A stretch of 64,000 nt of DNA from Lepas anatifera (taxonomy: Eukaryota > Arthropoda > Thecostraca > Lepadidae). The stretch lies in the NCBI GenBank assembly GCA_034440635.1, contig JAOTON010000041.1, forward strand, positions 248,001 through 312,000, given 5' to 3'. Shown here one piece after another: positions 36,610-48,116 of this stretch. Below the pieces are notes generated by a model. The model saw nothing but the letters and a program-made list of their open reading frames with translations, was not told the DNA's origin and ran no database searches. Numbering within the stretch: the first letter of the stretch is position 1; the number at the start of each line of letters is the position of its first letter. The position numbers were made by a program, and so were the translations under genes.

Positions 36610-37630
36610 TTAACACGCGCCCCGCTGGGGTCCCTTGCATGACGCGCCCCCCTGGGGGGCGTTTTTCGCCCCCTCCGTATCTCGTTCCCCACGAAAGCTA
36701 AAGGAAAATTACGGGCGGCATTCGAAAGCTCTTGACAGGACGACGAGACTTTATAGGAATAATTTTTATGTCAGGTCAATATTGAGGTCAGCATAGGTCA
36801 AAGAAGGCTCCATAGGCTTACAACAGAGCAATGTACGTTTCCCTCTCTATATCTTTCCTCAGGGAAGCTAGAGCAAATCTTTATGCATCATTGGATTCCT
36901 CTCATCGCGGCAAATCAAATGATGTATAATATGACTTTGTTAGGTCAAATAGTCAAAATGACCTGACCTCGAACTAGGTCAGGGTCACAGAGTGACCTGG
37001 TATGGCCATGCTGCATATCAATCGACTCCCCGTGACAATATAAATACAATGCAAGCAAAATGGGAGTTTTGTCTCAATTCAGTGAGAAGTTATTGGCAAA
37101 ACAATCCCTCTCTGCTCCCGTGACCTGATATGACCTTTGAGAGGTCAGATGCTCAAAAAATAAACTTTATGGTCAGTATCCTGATAAGAATAGACGGTTT
37201 GAGAATTTTTCAGCTTTATCTATCCAGTATTTACTGAAAACGAATCCATTCTATTTTTCACCATAGACTTATAGTGGGGTGACCAAAAAAGTGACCCCAC
37301 CTTAGGTCAACAATATCAAAATTCCAAGATAACAGATTTGTGGACCCCAATGACCTTATCATATTGTGGAAGTTTCAAACTGATCGGTTTGCTAATGTTC
37401 GCTGGGCGTTGCTTCAAACTCGTAATTTTACGTTTTGAGGTCGGGTCACTTGACCCTGAATAGCTCCTTGACTTGACATGACCTTAGCTAAAAAAATTGG
37501 TCAGATGTGTAAAATCAATCAGGGATAAGGTACTGTAATTTTCGTTGTTCTGCGTCTCTTCGTTTTTGAGCTATCTGGGGAAAACCAGGAAGGGGGCGAA
37601 TTTCGAACCCCCCAGCGGGGCGCGTGTTAA
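36610..37630. mobile_element. TTAA-flanked element, AGGTCA-rich (subfamily F, copy 2)
   Basis: It starts TTAACACGCGCCCCGCTGGGG (TTAA 36610-36613) and ends CCCCAGCGGGGCGCGTGTTAA (TTAA 37627-37630), an almost perfect inverted pair. A hairpin GGGGGGCG-TTTTT-CGCCCC lies inside the left end and a GGGGGCGAA-TTTCG-CCCCC structure inside the right end. The interior is dense in AGGTCA/TGACCT. Closely similar to 33396-34591 but lacks one internal duplication. Nonautonomous; piggyBac-like only by its TTAA sites. Confidence 0.8.
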
Positions 37631-38094
37631 CTTGGTAACCCTGCGCCCCATACCCCAACCCAATACACAAATTGACATCAACGATATGCTCACCTCGATC
37701 ACAGCTAGTGGCAGAGACAGTGTTCGCCAGCACCTTCTGGAACGTGGCCTGAACTTCGCCCGAGCGGACACTTGGCGGACAATCCACCATTCTGTCGATT
37801 TTGCTCCAAATCTGTAAAAAAAAGAGACAAGACCTGCATGAAGGATGGATATAGAACAAGTATAAATAAACGGTACTTGAGCGCTACAACACTATCGCTG
37901 AAGGCAAATAGATCAATGAAACAATAATGTGATTAGGAAAAGTGCGAGAAACACAATTTGTTCAATTAGCGTTTGTTACATGGAATTTTTATTTTAATTT
38001 AATTTCGTTTTGCTCATTTCTCTTTGTTTTCTTTCCCCTGTAATTTGAAGGTGATGATGTTACCATATGTCATAGTCGGGGAGGTCTCTCTCTT

Positions 38095-38177
<83 letters not shown>

Positions 38178-40559
38178 CTTTCACAAGATGTGTGAGTAAA
38201 AGCCTAGTAACTAAACATTCTAGCCTCCAGTGCAGAAAACTGACGGCTTATTTCCCACCTAGCCTATCACACTGACATGCTCCTTTGTCTGCCTCAGCCT
38301 AGCTGGCTTCACCAAGGCCACCTCAAAACCCATATCTGAGAGCTCATGCTGCCTGAATTTGCAAACATGATGGGACAAATGTGGTATTCTTTTCCAAAGC
38401 TTTTAAGGCATTATTTTACAAGTAGGTGAGCAATTGCTTATCACCTTCTAATAACCATCATCTGACATAATATTATGCGCTGAGAATTAATTTAACACCA
38501 CACTCCCCCAAAAAAATTTCTCCCATTAAATTTACCACCTATCATACCATATCATACCATGACACTAGCACTCAATGGTAGCGCACAACCACAGCACAGG
38601 ATCCCGCAAACATTTGAGTGACACACTTCTTAGTTGTCAGTGAGTGCTCACCTGATTGTAAAAATTAACAATTCTTATACCTCTGGTACTCTGTATTAAT
38701 TTGACATTGAAGCAAAAGCTGGCTAATTGGGAATTGCCAGTGTTTTGTTTATGGTGCAGGAGAGACACAGGATTAAGATGTAAATGAGTGTTGAAAATGC
38801 TAGCTGATTCTGGTGGTTATTATATTCAAATAGCATCTTTGGAGATAGGAACAGGCTACCTGATATGGAATTTAAAATATCTTGTCAGTGTGGATTATCT
38901 TCAATACCGGCTTAAGTATTTTAAAATCTTGGGGTTACTGGTGCGGACAGGGATGTCTGGTTTGGGAAAATTGCCCTGAAGTAGGTAACATACAGAACAG
39001 TGGTGGGATGCTGAGGGATGTCTTTCTATGGTGCGAATTTATATTGGTACCAAGCACTGGCAGGCCGATTGAACTTAGGGAGGCACAGGGGCAAGGTGCC
39101 TGCCTAAAATCGGACATTCTAATTTCCAACACTAACCCCACAGTGTTGACTGGAAAGAAATGGGTTGAAAAGTCCATGGTGTCCCCTCAAATTTGGGTAT
39201 TCAACTGTCACTGGTACTAAGTATTTGTCTTTTACTATCACCAGGACTTAATGTACAACATCCCGGGGAACGTGTGTGTATTGCGCCCCCCTAACTAACT
39301 GCACCCCCCTTATAACAAATGTACTAGTGGCAGTTTGTTTTGTGCAACTAAATCCAGTTCTCATCTTCAATCCATACATTTTCCCAATGTTTCAATGAAT
39401 TCATACATAAGAATGTATTTTAATAAGCTAGCAAAATAAATTCAGTACTTCCTTAAATCTGCACGGGTTTATGAACCCGAAAAATAAGAATATGGCTGTA
39501 ACATTCCAAAACCGATAGCTTTAATTTCAAAGCCAGATATTCATTGCATGTTCTGAAAGCAAAAACTATAAATTCCCCCTGGCGGTAAATTTTTAAGGCA
39601 GACGTCTCTGATTTAAATGCTAAAAATAATTGCGCCCTGGTCAAATGCGTCCTATCCAAATGTATGTTGAAAAATCAAATCCAAGGCCTATAGATATGAG
39701 TGTAATTTTATTATTACAAGTCATTCTGAATGCAAGAATACCACATTAAAATGCCTTCCAGGCCCTCCAGATGAAAAGCTTGGGAGGTAGCCGAGCCCCA
39801 TTTCCTCCTATACTAATGCTTATTTCTGCTGTGCCATTGACTTAACATGACATGAGGGAAGGGTGCAATTCAATCTAAATGCGCCCTCCCCGGGCGCAAT
39901 TACCCTCACACTTTGAAAAGTGTGCCCTTTGCATAGTTTCACTCAAATTGGAATTCACTGTTAGAACATGCTATTTTCAGGCCAGGAATTGCATTCTCAA
40001 TAACAAAAAATGATCAAATTTTGTAATTTAATCCAAAGAAGCAACATTGAATAGGAGAAATTCGTCTAGCAAGTGAGTTCCCTTAGGGGTGCGCAATACA
40101 CATACTTTCCCCTGTGTAGATAACTATTTCAATTTGCAAAAAATTAAGAACACAAAATGGTTGGAAATGAGCCTACACAATGTGACTGCTCCAAGTATGA
40201 CTTACCTGGTAAATATTGATGCTAGCATCCGTCTTTGTATGTCTCTATTCCAGAGAAGTTGAAGTAAAAATACCACATCAACATCATTTTTCTCATAAAA
40301 ATATCAGGGTCAAGACTAATTGTAATAGAAAAACCTGCAAATCCCATCATACGTCACTCTATCTCAGCAAAATCACTTATTGATAAGCATTTGGACTCCG
40401 ACCGCAGTTTAAAATGCAAAATAATTGAATGAAAACACTAAATACCACTATCACTTATACAATATACATGCCGCCAACGCTGCACCACTACCACACAGCA
40501 GTAAATAATGAGCGCGGCGAAATTTGACGCAGCACGTGCAGCGTGCTTTTTCACTCAGC
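37631..40559. other. Noncoding stretch
   Basis: No gene recognised. It contains a (CT)n microsatellite (38085-38174). Scattered TGCGCCC/GGGCGCA phrases near 39275-39310, 39625-39660 and 39880-39930 look like an old element, but no ends are clear. Confidence 0.45.
38085..38174. repeat. (CT)n microsatellite
   Basis: About 40 CT units with one TTG interruption near the start. The Leu-Ser open frame is an artefact. Confidence 0.97.
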
Positions 40560-40795
40560 TCTCCCCAGGGTCACTTTGATCGCGGTTCTAGAGTCAGCTG
40601 ACTCCACGATCGAGCGAGGCGCAGGCTGTCCTTGGCCGACTCATCATCTGACCCTGCGCTCAAATTCGTTCATGCTGGGAGGTTCATTGGACTCTTAATG
40701 AACGACTCAACCTAATTTTGAGAGTCAGCGAATACGAGAGTTCAGAGTCACCACAATGCAGGAAATTTAGGAGAGTCAAAATTTTCACTCCCTTT
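40560..40795. repeat. GAGTCA-rich element relic ending at TTAA
   Basis: GAGTC/GACTC and GGGTCA motifs recur, including the perfect 14-bp palindrome GAGTCAGCTGACTC near 40590. The right end CACTCCCTTTAA (40787-40798) matches the end of the TTAA MITE at 41171-41954. The left end was not found. Confidence 0.4.
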
Positions 40796-41036
40796 AAGTT
40801 ACGTCAATAAAAACATTACAACCTTGCTAACAACACAGGTCATCGATGCGCTTACTTGTTTATTTTTTTAATTTAATTAGGGCCACTCCCAACAGGCACA
40901 CTTGCTCAACTACAGGGAGTATTGGCGTGGATGTTTAAGGATCCTTTCCACCGGGTCAGATCGGACACGGAAGGCGGTTTCCCGCCGTGGGGATTGAACC
41001 CACGTTAATCCATGCTATCCGATCCGTATGTCAAGG
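40787..41036. repeat. Segmental duplicate of 41943-42190 including a truncated SINE
   Basis: About 250 bp is shared with 41943-42190 at high identity. It covers unique-looking flank (CAATAAAAACATTACAACC...) as well as the 3' part of a tRNA-derived SINE on the minus strand (40871-41036). The SINE lacks its tRNA head here. Because flank beyond the SINE tail is shared, this is a DNA duplication rather than two SINE insertions. Confidence 0.85.
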
Positions 41037-41170
41037 AATATTTTACTTTAGCTTATTTTTTCCGGTTGGTTGATAATGACCACAAAATATTATGTTGTTA
41101 TCTGACTGTTCTAACATAATGAATTACGATTTACGATTTTACGATATTTGTTTTCATTGGCGTAACTTCT

Positions 41171-41954
41171 TTAAAGGGAGTGTCCCACTTTTATAATGGG
41201 TTTTGAGCTGAGATAGGAATTTTTTTAGAGCGTGTTGATGAACCACTATCGGCATATTTAATTTCACCCAAAGCTTTTGGTATAAAATTTCCGCCGGCTT
41301 TTAAGTTCAAAGTAAAGGGGCCTCTAGGCTTATTTCAAACCCTGAAGGAATACCTTCAATATGGTTGCAGTAATATTATTGGTCGTAAGCCCTACGTCTC
41401 GCCCACACGCTGAAAATACCACGCTAGCGAGTGAACCAGCATGCAACTGTTCGTCCAGCGGCATGATAGGCAAAAAGTTGTCCCGTCCAGGGCGTTATTG
41501 GATCAAGATTAGGCCAATAACTGCAATACAGGTCATATGGTCCCTCCCCGTACTTGTGCAAACAAAAGTTAAATGTTTTTGTCAAAATCCAACTCTGAAA
41601 TTGTTTCCTTACATCAGGCATATGCATAATCTTTCTATCACTGAATAAACTCGGCTACCGTAGTGACACCTGACGTGCAGTTCTTGCACCAGTGCTTCTT
41701 CTTTTACTGCATGCTATTTTCATCGTGCGGAAATGATCTGAATGAAGCTTATAGCGAGTCTATGATCAACGTTTGGGATTTCACTGATTATCAACAGTGT
41801 TATTTTGATGACGTCACATATTGTTGGAAAAGAGGATGTAGTTCTGTTTTTAGCGCATGAAAGTGGGGAAAAATTCTGTTTCCTGTTTTTCAAACCTCTC
41901 TTGTTCTTAAAATGTTCTTTTTAGGATTTTCACAAAGTGGTCCACTCCCTTTAA
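41171..41954. mobile_element. TTAA-flanked MITE, 784 bp
   Basis: TTAA at 41171-41174 is followed by AGGGAGTG-TCCCACTTTT; the right end, reverse-complemented, reads TTAA then AGGGAGTGGACCACTTTG. So it has inverted ends of about 20 bp and a TTAA target duplication. The 95-codon open frame at 41361-41648 shows no domain. Nonautonomous. Confidence 0.7.
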
Positions 41955-42030
41955 GTTTCGTCAATAAAAACATTACAACCTTGCTAACAACACAGGTCAT
42001 CGATGCGCCTATTTGTTTGTTTCGTTTTGT

Positions 42031-42221
42031 TTTATTAGGGCCACTCCCAACAGGCACACTTGCCCAACTACAGGGAGTATTGGCGTGGATGTTTAAGGAT
42101 CCTTTCCACCGGGTCAGATCGGACACGGAAGGCGGTTTCCCGCCGTGGGGATTGAACCCACGTTAATCCATGCTATCCGATCCGAAGACAGTCAACGAAG
42201 CCACTAGGCCACCCGGCCCCC
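42031..42221 (-). mobile_element. tRNA-derived SINE (family A), full length
   Basis: On the minus strand it starts GGGGGCCGGGTGGCCTAGTGG (A box TGGCCTAGTGG), has a B box GGGTTCAATCC, a body with TTTCCGCC..., and an A-rich AATAAAA tail. It closely matches 46525-46729 (+). Confidence 0.9.
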
Positions 42222-42844
42222 ATCTAACTTATCTAACATATCGTTTCCGCGCTAAGCATCTTCATGTGTAAAAATGTGTTAAAATCACATGGCGACAGAG
42301 AAAAACTACAGCGTACACCTACGGGTTTAAATTTAAAGGTTTTCAATAGCTGTAGGGAAGACTGGGGCTGGTTGCATCACGAGTTGAATGCATCATGGGG
42401 TTGTAATTAAAAAGTATTCACTAGATAACAGTTTAAGCGGGCCCACTAGAACTGCGCATGCGCAATGTCTTTACGGTGAAGAAACCAGCGAAGGCGGTCG
42501 GCCGATTCCAGGTGAGGAGGCAAAAACTCATTTTTTTAGGGTGAAAGTATTTTTTAGTTTGTTAGATAAAGTTTTAAATGAAATACAAGATAACATGTAC
42601 GCTGGTCATAAGTCTGGCAGATTAAAACGTGTTTCTCCAGTCTTCAATTGAGGCAAAGACTTTTGGCGGGACCTCTTGGCTTGTGCAGTATTTGGCGCCA
42701 TGATTGATTCAGGGCAGGGACGTGGCAAGACGGATCATTTTTCGCGGGACAGGTTGAAACATTGATTCAACCTACCCCGGCACTTAGTTTTGTTTATGGG
42801 CGAATTGAATAGTCATAAGGATGTATTATTACCATAATTATTGG

Positions 42845-43057
42845 TATGGGCGTCGAAAGTGGGGGGAGAAGGGTGTCACCCAAATTCGTGAATGACGGAG
42901 CGGGTGTCCCCCAATTTTAACTTGAAATAGGCGCCTACTTTTTTACACTTTTTCACCATATTGAAATCACCTCCTACCCCCTCCCCTCCCCCTGCCCCCG
43001 TCATCGCCAGATTAGGGTCCGTCACCTCCTACACAAAATTTCGTGGTGACGCCCCTG
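42845..43057. mobile_element. hAT-like MITE, 213 bp
   Basis: It is flanked by a perfect 8-bp duplication ATTATTGG (42837-42844 and 43058-43065). The left end is TATGGGCGTCGAAAG and the right end complements to CAGGGGCGTCACCACG, sharing GGGCGTC. No coding capacity. It lies inside the second pogo-like relic. Confidence 0.8.
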
Positions 43058-43249
43058 ATTATTGGCAAGGAAAATGAGGAATAATAATTAAAAACTGTGG
43101 CGGCGAATACCTGAATATTTTGTACTAACACCCGGACTGGAACGAGTCTGGCACGAACACGCACTGAAGGGGGACTGGTGGCCCCCTATGATCTCAAAAA
43201 GAAAAGCCTTGACCCATGACCTTTGACATTGCCATGTGACCACGCCATG

Positions 43250-43327
43250 TGCCATGTAGCGCACGAGGCCTGCAGTGGAACAAGCAGGTTCTATATCTGT
43301 CACCACTGTAACTCTAACTCTGACTAG
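43250..43327 (+). pseudogene. Zinc-binding C-terminus of pogo-like transposase
   Basis: A 25-codon frame ending in TAG encodes CHVAHEACSG followed by FYICHHC, the last part of the Cys/His cluster that ends many pogo-like transposases. It is isolated: upstream sequence in the same frame is not open. Compare the tail at 21582-22025, which ends at a similar position relative to the element end. Confidence 0.6.
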
Positions 43328-43885
43328 GTAAACTCGGAAAGGTATCCGATGAGCTGAATGGGAAACGTGCCTACCAATAAAGCGAATCTGACGATGTTTT
43401 GTGTTTCTGTGCACTAATTCCTCACGATGCAAGCTGCCCCGGGGACTGATGCAACTTACCCCGGCATCGGGACAGTTTGCATCAAGTGCAGAGCTTATTT
43501 CAAAAGTTTATTGCGGAAAAATGTTTTATGTTTTTTTGGTGGGGGGACATTAACTGTCGTTTGGTGGGGAAAATGACTGTTTTGAATGGTGGCATCCAAT
43601 TTCCGATAGATCTTGTGGATTATTAGCTACGGACGGAAAAGTGAAAAATGATTCTACCGGCGCCTGTCTCCCGTATTGTCCATATTTCAGCTCTAAATCC
43701 CTGGGACTTTGCCAAGGGATTCTCGCTGGATGGATTTTGCACTCAACCCTCGATTCTACCAGGTATATCATGCGATACAATGTTCCAGAAGCAAATTACA
43801 ACACATTATTCAACACATTACATTCAACACATTATCGTCATGCTGTACTGAAATCAGATATGGGAAAAATTAACGACGTATCCAT

Positions 43886-43891
43886 TTTATT
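43886..43891 (-). other. Possible polyadenylation signal of the chitinase
   Basis: The first AATAAA on the minus strand downstream of the chitinase stop codon lies here, about 540 nt beyond the stop. A closer variant signal (AATATA near 44272) may be used instead. No transcript evidence. Confidence 0.25.
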
Positions 43892-44432
43892 ATATATGCA
43901 TGTTTTCCCATTGTTCTGCATTGAATTTTTCCCTTCAAGCTCTGTAAACTAGGTGTTTTCTTTGATTGCCAGACTAGGTCGAATTTCCTGCCAAATGACA
44001 TGGGATTCTATGGAACTATGTAGGGCGAGTCTCACCTATTGTGTTTAAGACGAGGCCCTGCCATATCCTATCCCCATTTCTTGACCTGCGACCTCATGCT
44101 AGCCTGTAGCTATAACGCGCCGCAAGCGCAAGGTCTGATCTTTATGAGGATACTGAGCCACAACGTTCAGCCTGTGGATATACTGTGCCGGATGACCTTC
44201 GTTGTTGCCATATACTGTCACAGAGCTTCCCTTGCCTGTATAATAAACAAAACATATTGCTGTTAGGTATATTGCGTGTATAAACTGTGCAGAGTGTAAT
44301 ACACGAATGAAACTGCGAGATTCTGTAGAAAGGGCACCATTCACATATTCACGTCGGCAGAAGGCTCCGATGGCGACCATACTTCACTTCCTGAGATTGC
44401 TCCTGAGACCGCTGATGCGGGCGGCTCCGGCC

Positions 44433-47400
44433 TCAGTTGCAGTTGACGGCGCTGGCGTAGTTGCAGCAGGTGCAGGCCGTGTCGAACAGCAGGCCGGTCT
44501 GACACGTCTGACGGTAGGCCACGCCGCCGGCGCAGTTGTAGTAGCTCTGACAGTCGGCCGGGTCGCGGAACAGGCCGTCCGAGGGACACGTGACTGCAGC
44601 AGTTCACACACAAGGGCGTCGGTTCAACGTGCTCTATGAATTCATGTCCAGTGGTGGATCCAAACCATTTGTTGAGGGGAGGGGGGGCAACAGGCCCCAA
44701 AATCATAGAAACATAGTTTTTGAATCCCGAAAAATCGGGAGTTTCGGGTGGTGCAAACATCATATCTGTCCCTGGATCCGCCAGCGGGTGGTCAACATTA
44801 TAATCACCCATGCTGGCAACTGGTTGAGAGAATAGTTTGTTAACAGACAATTTTTTAAATCTTAAACGACGTTTTGGATCTAAAGAGTTGTTTAGATCAT
44901 CTCCAACACACCATTTTGTAAGCTTTGCCAAGGAAGTATGTCTGTCCTTACACGAGCCTCCAGAGCTAGCGGTAGTGGTAGTGGCTGCAGTAGAGGCAGT
45001 GGTAGTCGTGGCGGTAGTTCCGGTGGTGGTTCCAGAGCTGGATCCGATATTGTTCTGAATGGCAGTAACCAGTGGCCAGGCACCTCCTCCACACACGTTC
45101 CTGTCGCACACAATAAAATTTTGTGAGGCTATAGGTAGAAGAAAACTTCATAGAAAGATAGTGGGTTAAACTCATATTTGCTTTGTAGCCATATCACCAG
45201 GTACGATTTTACGATCTGATCAGTTTTCTCTAGATCTCAATTCAAGATTGAGGAACTTGCCTGACGTCGCTGGAGCCCAAGTCCCAGACCATGACGCCGC
45301 CGAAGCCCTGTCCGACAGCCCACTGAGTCTTGGTGGTCACCATCGCCACGTCATCGTACCCGACCCACTGGTCCCCTGAGTGCGCCACAGGGCCGATCTT
45401 GCCCGTGCTGTCCTGGGAAATGGTTTTCGTGTGGGTGAGGAAAAATACTGTTACGAGAAAGCGTTTGATGGTGGGCAGAAAAGTTCCAAAAAGTGAAATG
45501 CGAAAATGAAATGCGACATAGATATTGTATGCAAAGGGTTTTCTACATTAAGTTCTAGGGGCCATCGTACACGCTGGCAAAATAACGTTGCAACAATAAG
45601 GGAGCGTGTTTTTACCACGAACTTTATTTGGTTTTGTGAGAATATGCATATTTTTACAAGACAATGGTTGACAAAAACAGCAGTTTTATAATTCATATAT
45701 TACTAAACTAAACTGTTAAAAGCAAATAACACATGGTATTAAAGCTGCACCTACCTGGATAACCGTCCAGCCGTTGTTAATCCGTTTGCAGATTTCCAGG
45801 TAGGTGAGCGATCCAGCCTCCTGGCTGTACTCTCCAGCGTTCCCAGCGCCCGAGGCAGTCGCCGGCGGCGTCTTGCTGGAGCCAGGCACGCGCCAGCTAC
45901 GGCCGTAGATCGGAACGCCCATGACCAGCTTGGCAGCGGGAGCTCCTGCTGCCTGCCAGAGCGCCATCGAGGACTGCACGTCCAGCCCACTGCCAGCGTC
46001 ACTGGCGCGCGGCTGGAAGGCGGCGTGGTGGTCGGCACGGTCAGCCTCCCAGCTGCCATGCAGGTCGTACGTCATGACGTTGATCAGGTCCAGCGAAGTG
46101 GCCAGCGAAGGGACGTCGTAGCCGGCGTTGGTGCGGGCCTGATCTGCTGGGACAGCGGCCGTCAGCAGGAGGCCAAGAGGACGCAGCGCTGCCGACAGCT
46201 CCTGTACCCACAGCGCGAAGTTGGCCTTGTCGGCAGCCGACGGGAACTCGTAGTCGAGGTCCAGGCCATCGAAGCCGTGCTGCTGCAGGAAGGCCACCGC
46301 CTGCGTGACGAAGTTGGCTCGCAGCGAGGCGCTGGCCAGCATGGTCGAGTACTTGGAGCCTTTGGAATCTCTATAGCCTCCGAGAGCGATCAGGACCTTC
46401 ACAGCTGGGTTGCTCTGCTTCATGGCCACAAACTTCTCGTAGCCCTGAGAAGGACATATGCACGTAATGTTTAACGTGTTTAACGGATGCATGAAATGAG
46501 AAAATGGTGAGTGTGTTTATCTCCGGGGCCGGGGTGGTCTAGTGGCTTCGTTGCCAGTCTACGGATCGGATAGCATGGATTAACGTGGGTTCAATCCCCA
46601 CGGCGGGAAACCACCTTCCGTGTCCGATCTGACCCGGTGGAGAGGATCCTTAAACACCCACGCCAATACTCCCTGTAATTGGGCAAGTGTGCCTGTTGGG
46701 AATGGCCCTAATAAAATGAAAATAATAAACCTCTAAAATGACTGAGATTTAAAATTTACCCGGGGGAAGTGAAACGGGCCATTCATACACCATGCTAGTA
46801 CTCAATTTTTATATGTGTATGGTCAGATACATTAGGAGTTATCATTGTTTGTATGACTACAACATAACTGTATTTGGCACGCATCTCTACCGAAAATGCG
46901 AGTGATCAGAGCCAATCGCTTCTTATGTCAGTTATGTTTCTTCTCTCCCACTGAATTAAATGTGAACCTGAATAAACATATTGTCAGCTTATTCTGTTAT
47001 TGCTCTTTTGAGGCATGTAACTGCAAGCAAATCTTAAGCTGTTCTTTACAAGCAAGTTTGCATTGATTGGATCAGTCAATTGCCTTACCTTCAGGGTTAT
47101 ATCGAGCGAGTTGTCGAACACGGCCATGGTGTAGGTGCTTGGGTCCAGCTTGGCAAAGGCGTAGATATAGATTGTGCACTTTTTGGGGTTTAGGTCGTCA
47201 ACGGTGACCTTGCCATCCCCTGAAGATAAACATTGATTTCATTGCTATGGATTAGTTTGAGGACATCATTTGAGGTCTAAACAGGGAGATTCGTCAGTGC
47301 GTGTAGCAATTTGAAACTGAGTCCCTAAAAGGATTTGGATTCAGGCTTACATAAAGGAATACACCCTAGATACTTGTATGCAATCCTGCGTCTTTAATGT

Positions 47401-48092
47401 TTCCTTTGAAGCCATATGAATCTCTGTATTTGCACTTGTCATTTGCAAGCTATGTTCATCTATGAGTGCTGGGGGACGGTGTCTCATATGAGAACGTTTA
47501 AGTGATACAGAACTATAAAATTATTCCGCTAGAAATGGCAGCGGAATTACATCAATACCGTTATGTTGGCAACAACATTGAAAAATTTTGTATGAAGTAA
47601 TCTACCAAAATAGAAGTAAACTATGCAAACAAATTATCACTGTACTTTTCTTATCTAATAAAAAATCAAGATCCTAATATATAGACCAGAACGAATAGTT
47701 GTAGGGGTTTTACAAAGGGTGATGTTTTTTCAAGAACCAAAAAAAAGCATGACAACGAGACCAAACGCGTTTGCGAGACCAAAAGCGACAACGAGACCAA
47801 AGAACTCTGTAGCGATTACAGGCCACATTTAGAATTCACCCAGAGTCTAATACCACATTTCAGCTTTATTGCCCAGAAATGCATTGCAAGTTTTACACAG
47901 CAGATAATACAAAATCAGCTGCAATGCTCTCATCATTGGTGGGGTTTTAGGTAACGGCAACGTCATTGGCTATTTTTATCCTTCCCAAAATTACCGACCA
48001 TTTCTGTAGTGGGACCAGGCACCCCAGTAGCAAACAACTTCGGCGGCAGCCCCGAAGCCAGCCAGCGACAGAAGAAGCACTGCAACCCTCAT
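44433..48092 (-). CDS. Secreted chitinase, GH18 plus CBM14
   Basis: A 458-residue enzyme expected to hydrolyse beta-1,4 bonds of chitin outside the cell, in cuticle or peritrophic matrix turnover or digestion. Six exons: 47999-48092, 47089-47219, 45755-46444, 45261-45412, 44952-45100, 44433-44593; all phases join without a stop. Residues 1-17 are a signal peptide. The GH18 domain starts EVVCYWGAW, has Cys21 and Cys46, and carries the signature GFDGLDLDYE (134-141) with catalytic Glu141; MTYDLHG and GVPIYGRSW follow. A Thr/Ser-rich linker (about 374-405) leads to a six-cysteine CBM14 domain (408-457). Intron 4 is GC-AG (AG then GCAAGT). The exon 1 donor, GTCGGT, is weak but is the only one keeping frame. 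Introns hold a SINE and a MITE. Typical tyrosine/phenylalanine replace the common WEY after DLD. Confidence 0.93.
44649..44786. mobile_element. hAT-like MITE in chitinase intron 5
   Basis: The left end is CAGTGGTGGATCC and the right end complements to CGCTGGCGGATCCAGGG, with a G-run just inside the left end. It resembles the MITE at 13982-14489. The expected 8-bp duplication is not visible. It occupies over a third of intron 5 (44594-44951). Confidence 0.6.
46525..46729 (+). mobile_element. tRNA-derived SINE (family A) in chitinase intron 2
   Basis: Head GGGGCCGGGGTGGTCTAGTGG (A box), B box GGGTTCAATCC, shared body and an AATAAAATG-rich tail. It is antisense to the chitinase and nearly full length. 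Confidence 0.9.
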
Positions 48093-48116
48093 GGTGGTGC
48101 TGATGGAACCCAACAC

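Larger units (their letters stand above)
42355..43490 (+). mobile_element. Second pogo-like element relic
   Basis: The left end GGGAAGACTGGGGCTGGTTGC, preceded by TA (42353-42354), is clearly related to the ends of the 20115-22331 element. Near the other side (43430-43490) the motifs ATGCAAGCTGCCCCGG and ATGCAACTTACCCCGG line up with the subterminal motifs of that element, but with GGCTCAAC replaced by ATGCAAC-type cores. A transposase tail remnant lies at 43250-43327. The right inverted end was not found. A hAT-like MITE (42845-43057) is inserted. Confidence 0.65.

Noticed and set aside
43088..43432. Minus-strand 114-codon frame
   Set aside because: Overlaps the plus-strand zinc-cluster remnant and has no domain itself.
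44892..45058. Val/Ala-rich and Ser/Gly-rich frames opposite the linker exon
   Set aside because: Arise from the Thr/Ser linker codons read on other frames.
46025..46474. Plus-strand 149-codon frame opposite chitinase exon 3
   Set aside because: Shadow; the minus strand has the GH18 catalytic motif and matching splice sites.
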